Shown here one piece after another: positions 1 to 7,751 of a stretch of 64,000 bases of DNA (positions are counted from its first letter, which is position 1; every line of letters starts with the position of its first letter). The notes beneath the pieces are model-generated. The model was not told where the DNA came from. It did no database searches and saw nothing but the letters and a program-made list of their open reading frames with translations. Position numbers and translations under genes: made by a program. Origin of the DNA: Gp6-AA40 sp035711805 (GTDB taxonomy: Bacteria > Acidobacteriota > Vicinamibacteria > Vicinamibacterales > UBA2999); assembly GCA_035711805.1 (NCBI GenBank), contig DASTBV010000037.1, positions 1 to 64,000 of the forward strand, given 5' to 3'.

Positions 1-443
1 TCACGGGCCAGGAGGTAATCGAGCAGCGACTGCGCGGTGCCGTATCCGATGACCCCCTTATTGATCGCGCGAATCGTCGGAAGACGATCGCACAGCGATC
101 CACAGGACGCTTCGAGCAGGGAGCTGAACCGCTCCTCCACACGGACCTCGTCGCCCCAGGTGAACGAGTCGCCAAGAAAGAGGACGCCGAGCTTCCGTGG
201 GTCCTCGACGCCCACCGGCTCACGGTCCCGGTAGCCGCGCGAGTTCGTCTGAATGCGAATGCCGTCCTTCGTCGCCGCGAAGTTCGGGTAGCCCGACCAG
301 CCGAGTACCGGGTGGTACCGCACCGTCTGCGCGGACCAGTGACGGTCCTCATTGGTGGGTGATGGGAGAAGGAGCCGGACGGCCTGATCGAACGCAAGGG
401 CGAGGAGGACCCCAAACCCGAGCGCGGGAAGAACCCGCCACAC
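1..443 (-). CDS. SGNH/GDSL-type hydrolase-like protein, C-terminus cut by window edge
   Basis: The reading frame runs off the left edge, so the C-terminus is missing. Translating the complement from a GTG at 443 gives a hydrophobic N-terminal segment (a single signal anchor, about residues 4-25). This is followed by a short extracytoplasmic region and then LGVLFLGDSFTWGDEV, which has the GDS block I of SGNH hydrolases with the nucleophile Ser. Next comes NKGVIGYGTAQ, which resembles the Gly-containing block that follows in this family. These enzymes are esterases or O-acyl hydrolases, and membrane-anchored forms often act on polysaccharides. The C-terminal DxxH block lies outside the window. 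The start is uncertain because the frame stays open upstream through a polypyrimidine tract. Confidence 0.75.
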   Translation of the reverse strand, partial: MWRVLPALGFGVLLALAFDQAVRLLLPSPTNEDRHWSAQTVRYHPVLGWSGYPNFAATKDGIRIQTNSRGYRDREPVGVEDPRKLGVLFLGDSFTWGDEVRVEERFSSLLEASCGSLCDRLPTIRAINKGVIGYGTAQSLLDYLLAR

Positions 444-457
444 AGGTGCTGATGTTA

Positions 458-525
458 GTAGGAGAAAGGAGGAAGGAGGAAGGAGGAAGGGGTTGTCCTC
501 CTACCTCCTACCTCCTATCTCCTAC
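458..525. repeat. Self-complementary purine/pyrimidine short-tandem hairpin
   Basis: An AGG/GGA-rich tract (GTAGGAG followed by repeats of GGAGGAA) faces a tract of four CCTCCTA-like 7-mers ending CTCCTAC. The two halves can pair over most of their length. The stop codon of the downstream barrel-protein gene lies within the right arm. It probably acts as a transcription stop or is a slippage-prone spacer between two minus-strand genes. Confidence 0.7.
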
Positions 526-1067
526 GTTCCGAACCGCACGGCGACGCCGGCGGTGAACCGCCACACGGACGGGACGTCGTCAATGTGCTTGAAATAGCGG
601 AAATCGCCGCGGAACGCCGTGGTGTTATTGAGCGGATAGGTGACGCCGGCGCCGAGATTGAAGCCCAGCTCCGTCGTGCTGAAGTCCGGACCTCCCTCGA
701 CGTCCACGGCGTATTTGCCGAGGCCGAGGCCGGCGGCCAGATAGGGCGTGAGCACGTACGGCGTGTTGATGAAATAGAGCACGCTTCCGTGGACGGTCGT
801 GAGCGACACGTCGACGCCGACATTGCCCGGAGAGATGTCGAACACGTGGCCGAGCTCGCCTTCGACCGCAAGCTCGGAGGTGAAGGGAAACGCCGCCGCT
901 CCGTGGACGGTCAGCGAACCGTTCGCATCCGCATCAAGCGCCAGTCCCAGCGCTCCTGAAAGAAGCCATGTGTCCCGCTGCAGCGGGGGCTGCGCATGCG
1001 CCGCATCGGGCACCGATGCCAGCACAACAGCCGCAAGGATCATTACAGGAGCAATCCGCACATTCAT
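522..1067 (-). CDS. Outer-membrane beta-barrel protein
   Basis: A 181-aa protein with a clear signal peptide (MNVRIAPVMILAAVVLASV...AHAQ). The mature region has alternating hydrophobic strands and aromatic girdles typical of an OmpA/OmpW-like eight-stranded barrel, and it ends in a terminal strand FTAGVAVRFGT. Phrases such as TPYLAAGLGLGKYAV and FNLGAGVTYPL are typical of porin-family barrel domains. The frame stays open upstream, but the ATG at 1067 is preceded by AAGGGA at good spacing and begins the signal peptide, so it is preferred. No specific substrate can be inferred. Confidence 0.8.
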   Translation of the reverse strand: MNVRIAPVMILAAVVLASVPDAAHAQPPLQRDTWLLSGALGLALDADANGSLTVHGAAAFPFTSELAVEGELGHVFDISPGNVGVDVSLTTVHGSVLYFINTPYVLTPYLAAGLGLGKYAVDVEGGPDFSTTELGFNLGAGVTYPLNNTTAFRGDFRYFKHIDDVPSVWRFTAGVAVRFGT

Positions 1068-1120
1068 CGTCACGTCCCTTCGGAATAGAGGCCGCGGGCA
1101 ATCCACGGCCTCTTGAGGAA

Positions 1121-1216
1121 TGCAGAATTCAGAATGCAGAATTCAGAAGGTATTACGGCCACGGAGGCCGCGCAGTTGCATCTGCATTCTGAATTCTGAA
1201 TTCTGAATTCTGAATT
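1121..1216. repeat. Inverted array of (CAGAATT/CTGAATT) 7-8-mers
   Basis: The left arm has copies of GCAGAATTCAGAAT, the right arm has four to five copies of CTGAATT, and a loop of about 30 nt separates them. The arms are complementary, so the spacer between the peptidase and barrel-protein genes can fold into a long hairpin. It has the same design as the array at 458-525, with a different sequence. Confidence 0.8.
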
Positions 1217-1222
1217 TCCCTT

Positions 1223-3052
1223 CTACCACCCGATCTTCCGGCCCTTGTTCTGTTCGTCGAGCCACGTCTTCAGCGGCGCGAAGTAGTCCGCGATGGCGGT
1301 GGCGTCCATATCGCGCTGCCCCGTCAGCGCCTCGAGCACGTCGGGCCACGGGCGCGAAGCGCCCATCGCCAGCGCCTTCTTCATCCGCTCGCCCGCCTCT
1401 TTGTTGCCGTAGATCGAGCAGCGATGGAGCGGCGTCGTGCAGCCGGATGCCTTCGCCAGCGCGCGGTGAAACTGGAACTGCAGCACCGCCGCCAGGAAGT
1501 AGCGGGCATACGGCGTGTTGTTCGGCACGTGATACTTGGCGCCCGGGTCGAAAAACTCGTCGCCGCGCGGCGCCGCGGGCGCCACGCCCTGGTATTTTTG
1601 ACGGAGATTCCACCACGCCGCGTTGTAGCCGTCCGGCTTGACCGCTCCGCTGAATACCTGCCAGCGCCACTGGTCGATCAGCAGCCCGAACGGCAGGAAC
1701 GACAGTTTCTCCAGCGCCCGCCCGAGCAGCAGCGGAATATCGCCGGAGGCGTCGGGGGCCTGCTTCAGCATCCCGATCTTCACCAGGTACTCCGGCGTGA
1801 CCGACAGCGCGATGGTGTCGCCAACGGCCTCGTGGAAGCCGTCGTTGGCGCTGTCGCGCAGGATCACCGGCAGCGTGTTGTACGCGCGCTGGTAGAAGTT
1901 GTGACCGAGTTCGTGATGGATCGTCGTGAAGTCCTCTTCCGTGGGATCGATGCACATCTTGATGCGCAGGTCATCCACGCTGTCGACGTCCCAGGCGCTG
2001 GCATGGCAGACGACTTCGCGATCGCGCGGCTTCACGAACAGCGAGCGTTCCCAGAACGTCTTCGGAAGCGGATCGAACCCGATCGAGGTGAAGAACCGTT
2101 CGGCAATCCGCGCCATCTCGAGCGGTTGCGTGTTGCGCTGCTTGAGGATGGCGTCGAGTGGAACCGCGCGCGCCATGCCCGCCGGCGCCACGAGGTCGTA
2201 GATGTTCGACCAGTCCTGCGCCCAGATGTTCCCGGTCAGGTATGCGGGAATCGGACCGTCCGCCGGAACTTCGTTGCCGTATTTCTCGTGCAGCTTCGCG
2301 CGGACGTGCGCGTGGAGCGATAGATACAGCGGCTGCAGCTGCGACCACAACCGATCGAGTTCCTTGGCGAACGCATCCGGATCCATGTCGTAGCGCGACC
2401 GCCACATCGCGCCGGTGTCCGCAAAGCCGACTTCCTTCGCCCCTTCGTTCGACAGCTCCACGAAGCGCGCGTAGTCCTGCTTCATCGCCGGACCGATGCT
2501 GTGCCAGCCTTCCCACACCTCGCGGAGCCGCTTCGGATCGCGGCTCTCCGCCATAATCTTCGTCACGGCTTCCACGTCGAGGCAGCCTTCCGCGCCTTCG
2601 GCGCCCGGCGGGCAGTACTTTCCCGACCCGTACGCGGCCGCCATCCGCGACGTAATCCTGGTCAGCTCGGTCGTCTTCTGCGGATCCGACGGCGCCGCCA
2701 TCGTCATCGTGTTCTTCAGCACGAGGAGCTGGCGCTGTTCCTCCGGAGTGCCCGAATCCGCCGGAAAGCGGGCTGCGCGTTTGGCGTAATCGGTCAGCGC
2801 GCTCACGTAGGCCTCGTCGGCGCGCGCCGACAGCGCCTGGGTGTCGGTAGTGATGTAGGTTTGCATCACCCAGCCGGCTTCGTTGGATTCGTTGATCGCT
2901 TTCAGCAGCCTCGCGTTGGCGTCGGCAAGGAATCCGGTGACGTTGCTGGTGTCGCCGGTGTCCGTGCGCCCCGGAGCTTCGGCGCGGCGGCAGGCGGCGC
3001 TGATGGCGAGGACGCAGACAACCGCAGCCACGACGAATAGTCGAGTCTTCAT
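1223..3052 (-). CDS. M2-family zinc peptidyl-dipeptidase (ACE-like) lipoprotein
   Basis: A 609-aa protein with a lipoprotein signal (MKTRLFVVAAVVCVLAISAAC), so it is probably anchored in the envelope. The M2 catalytic motif HHELGH lies around residues 378-383 and is followed by EAVGD, whose Glu is the third zinc ligand in this family (angiotensin-converting-enzyme-like dipeptidyl carboxypeptidases). Its length matches bacterial M2 enzymes. The start is well placed at the lipoprotein signal. It probably trims dipeptides from peptide C-termini in the periplasm. It is the first gene of a minus-strand run and is divergent from the gene at 3108. Confidence 0.93.
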   Translation of the reverse strand: MKTRLFVVAAVVCVLAISAACRRAEAPGRTDTGDTSNVTGFLADANARLLKAINESNEAGWVMQTYITTDTQALSARADEAYVSALTDYAKRAARFPADSGTPEEQRQLLVLKNTMTMAAPSDPQKTTELTRITSRMAAAYGSGKYCPPGAEGAEGCLDVEAVTKIMAESRDPKRLREVWEGWHSIGPAMKQDYARFVELSNEGAKEVGFADTGAMWRSRYDMDPDAFAKELDRLWSQLQPLYLSLHAHVRAKLHEKYGNEVPADGPIPAYLTGNIWAQDWSNIYDLVAPAGMARAVPLDAILKQRNTQPLEMARIAERFFTSIGFDPLPKTFWERSLFVKPRDREVVCHASAWDVDSVDDLRIKMCIDPTEEDFTTIHHELGHNFYQRAYNTLPVILRDSANDGFHEAVGDTIALSVTPEYLVKIGMLKQAPDASGDIPLLLGRALEKLSFLPFGLLIDQWRWQVFSGAVKPDGYNAAWWNLRQKYQGVAPAAPRGDEFFDPGAKYHVPNNTPYARYFLAAVLQFQFHRALAKASGCTTPLHRCSIYGNKEAGERMKKALAMGASRPWPDVLEALTGQRDMDATAIADYFAPLKTWLDEQNKGRKIGW

Positions 3053-3095
3053 TCAGGAATGATAACCACAATGGGTTCGGGCAGGCACCCGACGA

Positions 3096-3101
3096 TAAAA
3101 T
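3096..3101 (+). promoter_or_regulatory. Candidate -10 (TAAAAT) for a leaderless transcript
   Basis: TAAAAT lies 6 nt before the ATG at 3108, so transcription would begin at or next to the start codon. No ribosome-binding site is present. The -35 region is weak, so this is a suggestion only. Confidence 0.35.
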
Positions 3102-3107
3102 CGACCG

Positions 3108-3437
3108 ATGTCGGCACTCCAGGAAGACACGGACATCACCCGCTGCGCGGACCAGTTCGCCATCAGGCTGGCCGGAGACGAACCGTCATTTGACACGGCG
3201 CGACAGCGCGCCGAGCCGGAATATCTGGCGCTGCTCCATGCGGTCCGCCAGGCACATGCCCGCTTCGCGTTCGATCGCGAGGGACGGCCCGGGGCGATCA
3301 ACGCCGTCCGGGAAGCGCTGCCGGTGATGGAGCGCGACCTGTTCGGCGCCGTGCTCGAGGATCACGCCTGCGAGCTCGCCGCCGTCGAAGAGGCGCTCTA
3401 TCAGTTCGCGCGGGCGCTGGCGCGCGGCCGGAAGTAG
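3108..3437 (+). CDS. Hypothetical helical protein
   Basis: A 109-aa protein that I do not recognise. It is predicted mostly helical and acidic, with a single Cys and no signal peptide or membrane segment. It begins at an ATG directly after a TAAAAT hexamer. Its 3' end overlaps the 3' end of the convergent transporter gene by 37 nt. The frame is intact and amino-acid use looks normal, but an overprinted spurious ORF cannot be excluded. Confidence 0.5.
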   Translation: MSALQEDTDITRCADQFAIRLAGDEPSFDTARQRAEPEYLALLHAVRQAHARFAFDREGRPGAINAVREALPVMERDLFGAVLEDHACELAAVEEALYQFARALARGRK

Positions 3438-4660
3438 CGCTGGCCGGGCAGCGGCGGAAGCATCAGTCCGAGCCCCGCCGACACGACGAGCGCGGCGACA
3501 AACGCCCAGAGCGCCAGGTGCTGACGCGCGGCGCCGCCGGCACCCGGTGCAAAGGCAAGGCTCAGAATCAGCGTGCCGGCAATCGCGCCGAAGTAGCGCA
3601 GCATCGACACGGTGGCCGAGGCCATGCCGCTCTGCTCCTGCGGTACCGCGCTGATCGCCGACGCGTTGGCCGGCCCGGTCGAGAGGCCGAGTCCGAAACC
3701 GACGAGCAGCAGGCGAAGTGCGACGGCGTTCGCCGGCGCGGACGCAGGCAGCGCGCCAAGGCCGACGACGCCAAGCGCGCCAATCAGCCCGCCCGCGGAC
3801 ACGATCAGCTTCACGCCGACCCACTCGGCAAGCCAGCCGCCGAGAGGCGAGGTCGCGGCCATCGTGAAGGTCATCGCGATGATGGCGAGCCCGAGCCCTG
3901 CATCGGCGCCTTCTCCGCCGCCAAACAGGAACGGCACCTGAATCAGCAGCGAATACATCGCCAGGTTCTGCGTCGAAATGACACCGGCGCTGGCCACGAA
4001 CGCCCGGTTGCGAAAGAGCGAGAGATACCCGAACTGCCGGCCGCGGCCGCCCGTGCGTTCCTCGGCGACACGCGGCTGGAGCATCCAGGAGATCACGAGC
4101 AGCGGCACGTTGATCAGGAACAGCGATCGCCAGCCGAGGTGCTCCGTCATCCACGAGCCCAGCGCGGGACCGATGGCCGCCGCGCCCCCCATCACCGAGC
4201 CCATGATCCCGAACGCGCGCGGGCGCCGCTCCACGGGCACGGCAATCCGCACCAGCGCCATCGCGGTGGGAATGATCAGCGCGCCGCCCGCGGCCATCAG
4301 CAGCCGCCCGGCCACCACCAATCCGAGCGACGGCGCCAGCATACCGATCGCTGCGCCAAGCCCGAACGTCCAGCGGCCCCACGTCAGCGCGCGTGCGTAG
4401 CCCACGCGATCCGCCAGCGCACCCGCCGGCATCTGCGAGACGATCGTGGCAATCAGATAACCGGTCACCACGAGCAGGGTGACCCGCGCCGCCGGCGCGT
4501 TGAACTCCACGCTCAACGCCGGCAGCGCGACCGCGACCATGGTGGAGTTCAGCGGGGTGAGCGCCGCGCCGAGCGCGGCGGACACGAGAACTGACCCGCG
4601 CTTCGATTCCGTTGTCACGTAGGGCGGACCTTTGTCAGGTAACGCTTCCTCTTTTGTCAC
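3401..4660 (-). CDS. MFS transporter, DHA2 (EmrB/QacA-like) drug exporter type
   Basis: A hydrophobic protein of about 419 aa with around 12 membrane segments. It shows the TM1 signature TPLNSTMVAVALP, the loop-2 motif GALADRVGYARAL (motif A) and GPALGSWMTEHLGWR...FLINVP (motif C, typical of proton-driven exporters). It is the last gene of a minus-strand operon after the split PEP-utilising enzyme. The start is ambiguous. The GTG at 4660 lies inside a tandem 41-42-nt repeat, and the in-frame GTG at 4618 would remove 14 repeat-encoded residues and begin MTTESKR. The family exports drugs or metabolites across the inner membrane; the substrate is unknown. Confidence 0.88.
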   Translation of the reverse strand: MTKEEALPDKGPPYVTTESKRGSVLVSAALGAALTPLNSTMVAVALPALSVEFNAPAARVTLLVVTGYLIATIVSQMPAGALADRVGYARALTWGRWTFGLGAAIGMLAPSLGLVVAGRLLMAAGGALIIPTAMALVRIAVPVERRPRAFGIMGSVMGGAAAIGPALGSWMTEHLGWRSLFLINVPLLVISWMLQPRVAEERTGGRGRQFGYLSLFRNRAFVASAGVISTQNLAMYSLLIQVPFLFGGGEGADAGLGLAIIAMTFTMAATSPLGGWLAEWVGVKLIVSAGGLIGALGVVGLGALPASAPANAVALRLLLVGFGLGLSTGPANASAISAVPQEQSGMASATVSMLRYFGAIAGTLILSLAFAPGAGGAARQHLALWAFVAALVVSAGLGLMLPPLPGQRYFRPRASARAN

Positions 4661-4725
4661 GTGGGGCGGACCTTGTCAGGTAACGCTTCCTCTTTTGTCA
4701 CGTGGGGCGGACCTTGTCAGGTCCG
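4614..4725. repeat. Tandem 41-42-bp repeat ending in a palindrome at a gene junction
   Basis: Units lie at 4614-4655 (42 nt, one extra T), 4656-4696 (41 nt) and 4697-4725 (partial). The partial unit ends in the palindrome GGCGGACC-TTGTCA-GGTCCGCC. The repeat contains the stop codon of the upstream gene (4698) and the GTG start used for the exporter. The palindrome belongs to a dispersed family also seen near 10592 and 52274. Confidence 0.9.
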
Positions 4726-5540
4726 CCAAGGGTGGTGATCGGCCGGCATTGCAGCAGATAAATCGTGTCGTCGCCGTCGAGCGCCCACTCGATATCCAGC
4801 GCGGGTCCCCAGACGCGCACACAGCGCTCCGCGAGATCGTGGAGCGCGGCGAGATGGTTGTCGCCGATGCACGCCAGCTGCCGCAGCGAAGGATCAACCG
4901 GCACTTCGATCGTGCCATCATCCTCGCCGTACCAAATCTTCACGTCTTTGTCTCCGGCGATGAATTCGAGAACGCTGCCTGATGCGCTCATCCTGACGCG
5001 GTCCGGCACGATGATGCCGCTGACGACCGCCTCGCCGAGGCCCCACGACGCTTCGATCATTCGCTCGTTCGCCCCGGTCATCGGGTTCCGCGTGAAGAGG
5101 ACGCCGGCGGCAACCGGCTCCACCAGCACCTGAACGACCGCGGCGATCGCCGGTTGCTCTGATAGCCCCTTGCGGGCGCGGTATGCGAGGGCGGATTCGG
5201 TGCGCGCCGACTCCCAGACGAGGCGTACTGCCTCGTGCACCGTCGGCTTCCGGACATTCAGCTTCGTCACATGCTGACCGGCGAAGCTTGCATCCGCCGA
5301 GTCCTCACCTACCGCCGACGATCGAATCGCTAACCGCGCGTCCGGGATGTGGGAGGACGCAAGAACGGCGTCGATTGCCGCCTGATTCCCCTCCGCCACG
5401 CGGTTCACTGTCGTCGTGTCAACGGCCGCGCCCGGAGGTACCGGCAGGCCGGCGCGGATTGCAGCACCCAGACTGACCGCCTTGCCGCCGAAGGCTACTT
5501 CGTCGGCGGCCTGCGCAAGCGGCACTACGCGATCGTCCAT
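4698..5540 (-). CDS. PEP/pyruvate-binding (PPDK N-terminal, ATP-grasp) protein, half of a split phosphotransferase
   Basis: A 280-aa protein covering one complete ATP-binding domain of the PPDK/PEP-synthase type. It has GGKAVSLG near the N-terminus, the nucleotide-binding Arg motif RSSAVGEDSADASFAGQ, GVLFTRNPMTG, GLGEAVVSG, and a C-terminal DIEWALDGDDTIYLLQCRPI. It lacks the phosphohistidine domain, which is carried by the upstream gene. The two ORFs overlap by 16 nt and are probably translationally coupled. The domain normally phosphorylates the swivelling His using ATP. The last residues (GGPDKVRPT) come from the junction repeat. Confidence 0.9.
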   Translation of the reverse strand: MDDRVVPLAQAADEVAFGGKAVSLGAAIRAGLPVPPGAAVDTTTVNRVAEGNQAAIDAVLASSHIPDARLAIRSSAVGEDSADASFAGQHVTKLNVRKPTVHEAVRLVWESARTESALAYRARKGLSEQPAIAAVVQVLVEPVAAGVLFTRNPMTGANERMIEASWGLGEAVVSGIIVPDRVRMSASGSVLEFIAGDKDVKIWYGEDDGTIEVPVDPSLRQLACIGDNHLAALHDLAERCVRVWGPALDIEWALDGDDTIYLLQCRPITTLGGPDKVRPT

Positions 5541-7288
5541 ACCTCGCCCTTGTCGCCGTCGACGCGGACACGCATGCCCGTCTTCAATTTCGTTGCCGCG
5601 CCCACGCAGCCGACGATGCCGGGCAGGCCGTATTCACGGGACACGATCGCGGCATGACTCAGTACACCGCCGCGCTCGGTCACCAGCGCCCCAATGAGCG
5701 GCAGCACGACGTTGAACGCCGAACCGGTGGACCAGGCGACGAGCACTTCGCCCTGTTGAACCAGGGGCAGTTCCTCGATGCCGCTGATCAACCGCACCGG
5801 ACCTTCGTAGACACCGGCACTCACGGCGAATCCCTTGAGCGGCGCCTGTTGAACCGGTTGAACCGGTTGAACCTTCTGAACCTTCTGAACCTTCTGAACC
5901 TTCTGAACCTCGTCGGGCACGGCCTCAGCCGTGCCTGGCTTATGAACGTCGAACAACAGGCTGAGGATGAGCGCCGTGATCTGCTGCAACCTGCCGGCTG
6001 CCGCGGGCAGCCATTCCGGAGGCGGTGGCGGCGAGGGCGGGAACCCGAGATTCGCCGGCGCGGCGCTGATCGGGGTCTCCTCCCGCCATCGGAACCGCGC
6101 TGCGAGCTCGTCCGCCGAGGGCCCCTCACGTCCTTCCAGCAGTGCCACGATCTCGTTCGCCGTCGCGTCGACGAGGTGCTGGGGGTCATGCGCCCGCCCG
6201 TGACTCACGAGCCGCTGTCCCGCCGCGAGAATGGCGCGTCGCGCAATGCCGATCGCCATCATGTCGCCGTGGAACACGCGTTCTTCGCGGACGCGGTAGA
6301 CGAGCTGCGCCTCCGCGAGCAGTTCGTCGAATCTGGTGCGATGCTCCGCCGGCACGCGGGCGCGGATTGTCGCCAGCGCCTTTGCCGCCGCCGCGAGACG
6401 ATCGGCGTCCTCCCCGTCGAGTGACGCCCGGATTACCTTCACGATCATCTCCGGGTGCTCGATCGCATGGCGGTCAGAAACGTCGTAGCCGCCCAGAACC
6501 CGCAGCCCGACGACGTCAACGAAGGCGCGAGCGGCGGCGCCGGCCTTGTCCGATCGCGCCTGCAGCTGCGCGAGGATGTCGCTGTCGGCGGCTCCTGATC
6601 GGATTAGCGCCAGGGCATCCGGCGTTTCCAGGAGTGCCTGACGCAGTGCCTTCAACTCATCGAGCGCGCCTGCTGACACCGGCGAGAGCCCGCGCATCGT
6701 CTGCAGGAGCTCGCCGGGGGGCATGCCGGTCCACTGCATCGCCGACAGCAGAAAATCGCCGACAGCCAGGAGCGCGCAGAAGTTCAACCGGTGATGGTTG
6801 AAGATTGCGGTGCGCAGCAGTTCGGTTGCGCGGCGGACGTGATCCGCGAGCTGCGCGTCGGAGGCATGCGACAGATCCTCAGCAAGCAGCGCGCGCGCCT
6901 GTTCCGCCATGCGCGGCTTGAGCTCGCGATCCCACATGTCCACGTCCCGGCGCCAGATGCGGTCGCGGAACACCGTTTCGGCCCGCGCCACCCGGCGCCG
7001 GATTTCCGGGTGAACGCGGCGCATGATCTCGAAGATCAGACGAGGCGGCGCACCCTTTGCGCTCTTCGGCGCGCCGACCGGCCGCACGGCGAAGTAGAGG
7101 AACCGGTTGATGACGGCGACTTCCATGTAATCGAGCAACAGGCCGTAGGTGCGAGTACCGGCCTTGAAACCGGACATCATCGCATCGGGAAGAACGTCGG
7201 CAACGAACACCGACGGTGGACGTGTCGCGTGTGTCTGTTCGAGTTCCCACGCGCCCGGTGACGGCGGCGTGAAGGTGCTGGCTGTCAT
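5525..7288 (-). CDS. PEP-utilising enzyme: substrate domain plus phosphohistidine domain (rifampin-phosphotransferase-like)
   Basis: A 587-aa protein. Residues of about 1-450 are helical and match the central domain of rifampin phosphotransferase/PEP-synthase-like proteins (GGYDVSDRHAIEHPEMIV; then REERVFHGD...RRAILAAGQRLVSHG). A repeat-encoded Gln/Val/Lys/Pro linker follows. The C-terminal swivelling domain has the catalytic His in GGVLSHAAIVSREYGLPGIVG. The ATP domain sits in the next gene, so the usual ATP-substrate-His order is permuted and split. The neighbours are a cupin upstream and a drug exporter downstream, which suggests small-molecule phosphorylation and export. A variant of PEP synthase is the alternative. 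Confidence 0.85.
   Translation of the reverse strand: MTASTFTPPSPGAWELEQTHATRPPSVFVADVLPDAMMSGFKAGTRTYGLLLDYMEVAVINRFLYFAVRPVGAPKSAKGAPPRLIFEIMRRVHPEIRRRVARAETVFRDRIWRRDVDMWDRELKPRMAEQARALLAEDLSHASDAQLADHVRRATELLRTAIFNHHRLNFCALLAVGDFLLSAMQWTGMPPGELLQTMRGLSPVSAGALDELKALRQALLETPDALALIRSGAADSDILAQLQARSDKAGAAARAFVDVVGLRVLGGYDVSDRHAIEHPEMIVKVIRASLDGEDADRLAAAAKALATIRARVPAEHRTRFDELLAEAQLVYRVREERVFHGDMMAIGIARRAILAAGQRLVSHGRAHDPQHLVDATANEIVALLEGREGPSADELAARFRWREETPISAAPANLGFPPSPPPPPEWLPAAAGRLQQITALILSLLFDVHKPGTAEAVPDEVQKVQKVQKVQKVQPVQPVQQAPLKGFAVSAGVYEGPVRLISGIEELPLVQQGEVLVAWSTGSAFNVVLPLIGALVTERGGVLSHAAIVSREYGLPGIVGCVGAATKLKTGMRVRVDGDKGEVWTIA
5849..5911 (-). repeat. In-frame 9-nt tandem repeats encoding a linker
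   Basis: Two to three copies of TTGAACCGG and four copies of TTCTGAACC lie inside the preceding gene. They encode (KVQ)n(PVQ)n between the helical domain and the phosphohistidine domain. Because the unit is 9 nt, changes in copy number keep the frame. It is a likely polymorphic linker. Confidence 0.9.
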
Positions 7289-7352
7289 GAAACGTGTCTC
7301 AGTTCAGGGGAAATAGGCAGCGGCGGTGTAGTCGGATCAGACAGTTAACAAA

Positions 7353-7679
7353 TCATGGGGCCGGAGCCAGCACAGCGAGCACGAGCAACCGGCCTGTGCC
7401 CGTATTACGGATGCCGTGCGGCACGCCCTCGGGCGCAACCAGCAGGTCGCCGGCGGTGGTCCCGATGTGACGCCCTTCGAGCAGGAAGACGCCGTCTCCT
7501 TCGAGCACGTAATACAGCTTGTCCATCCCTTCGTGCGAATGAAGTTCGTGCACTTGACCTGGCTCGAACGCGTTCAGCCCGACCAGCAGCCGCTCGGATT
7601 CGAACAGCGTGGCCTTTCCCATCTTGTCGGGGCGCCACTGGGCGTGGCGGCCCGGTTGAATGACCGTCGGATGGTCCAT
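7353..7679 (-). CDS. Cupin-domain protein
   Basis: A 108-aa single-domain cupin. Motif 1 is HELHSHEGMDKLYYVLEGDG, with two His and a later acidic residue as metal ligands. Motif 2 is PEGVPHGIRN, with the third His. Small cupins bind a metal ion and act as isomerases or dioxygenases, or as sensors of small molecules. It sits 64 nt upstream of the split PEP-utilising enzyme on the same strand and may be the first gene of that operon. The substrate is unknown. Confidence 0.88.
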   Translation of the reverse strand: MDHPTVIQPGRHAQWRPDKMGKATLFESERLLVGLNAFEPGQVHELHSHEGMDKLYYVLEGDGVFLLEGRHIGTTAGDLLVAPEGVPHGIRNTGTGRLLVLAVLAPAP

Positions 7680-7751
7680 GCAATCTACCTCAACTATTGA
7701 TCCGGCCGTTTCGGCACATCGTTTGAAGCATTTTTGCCCGAACTGACACGC

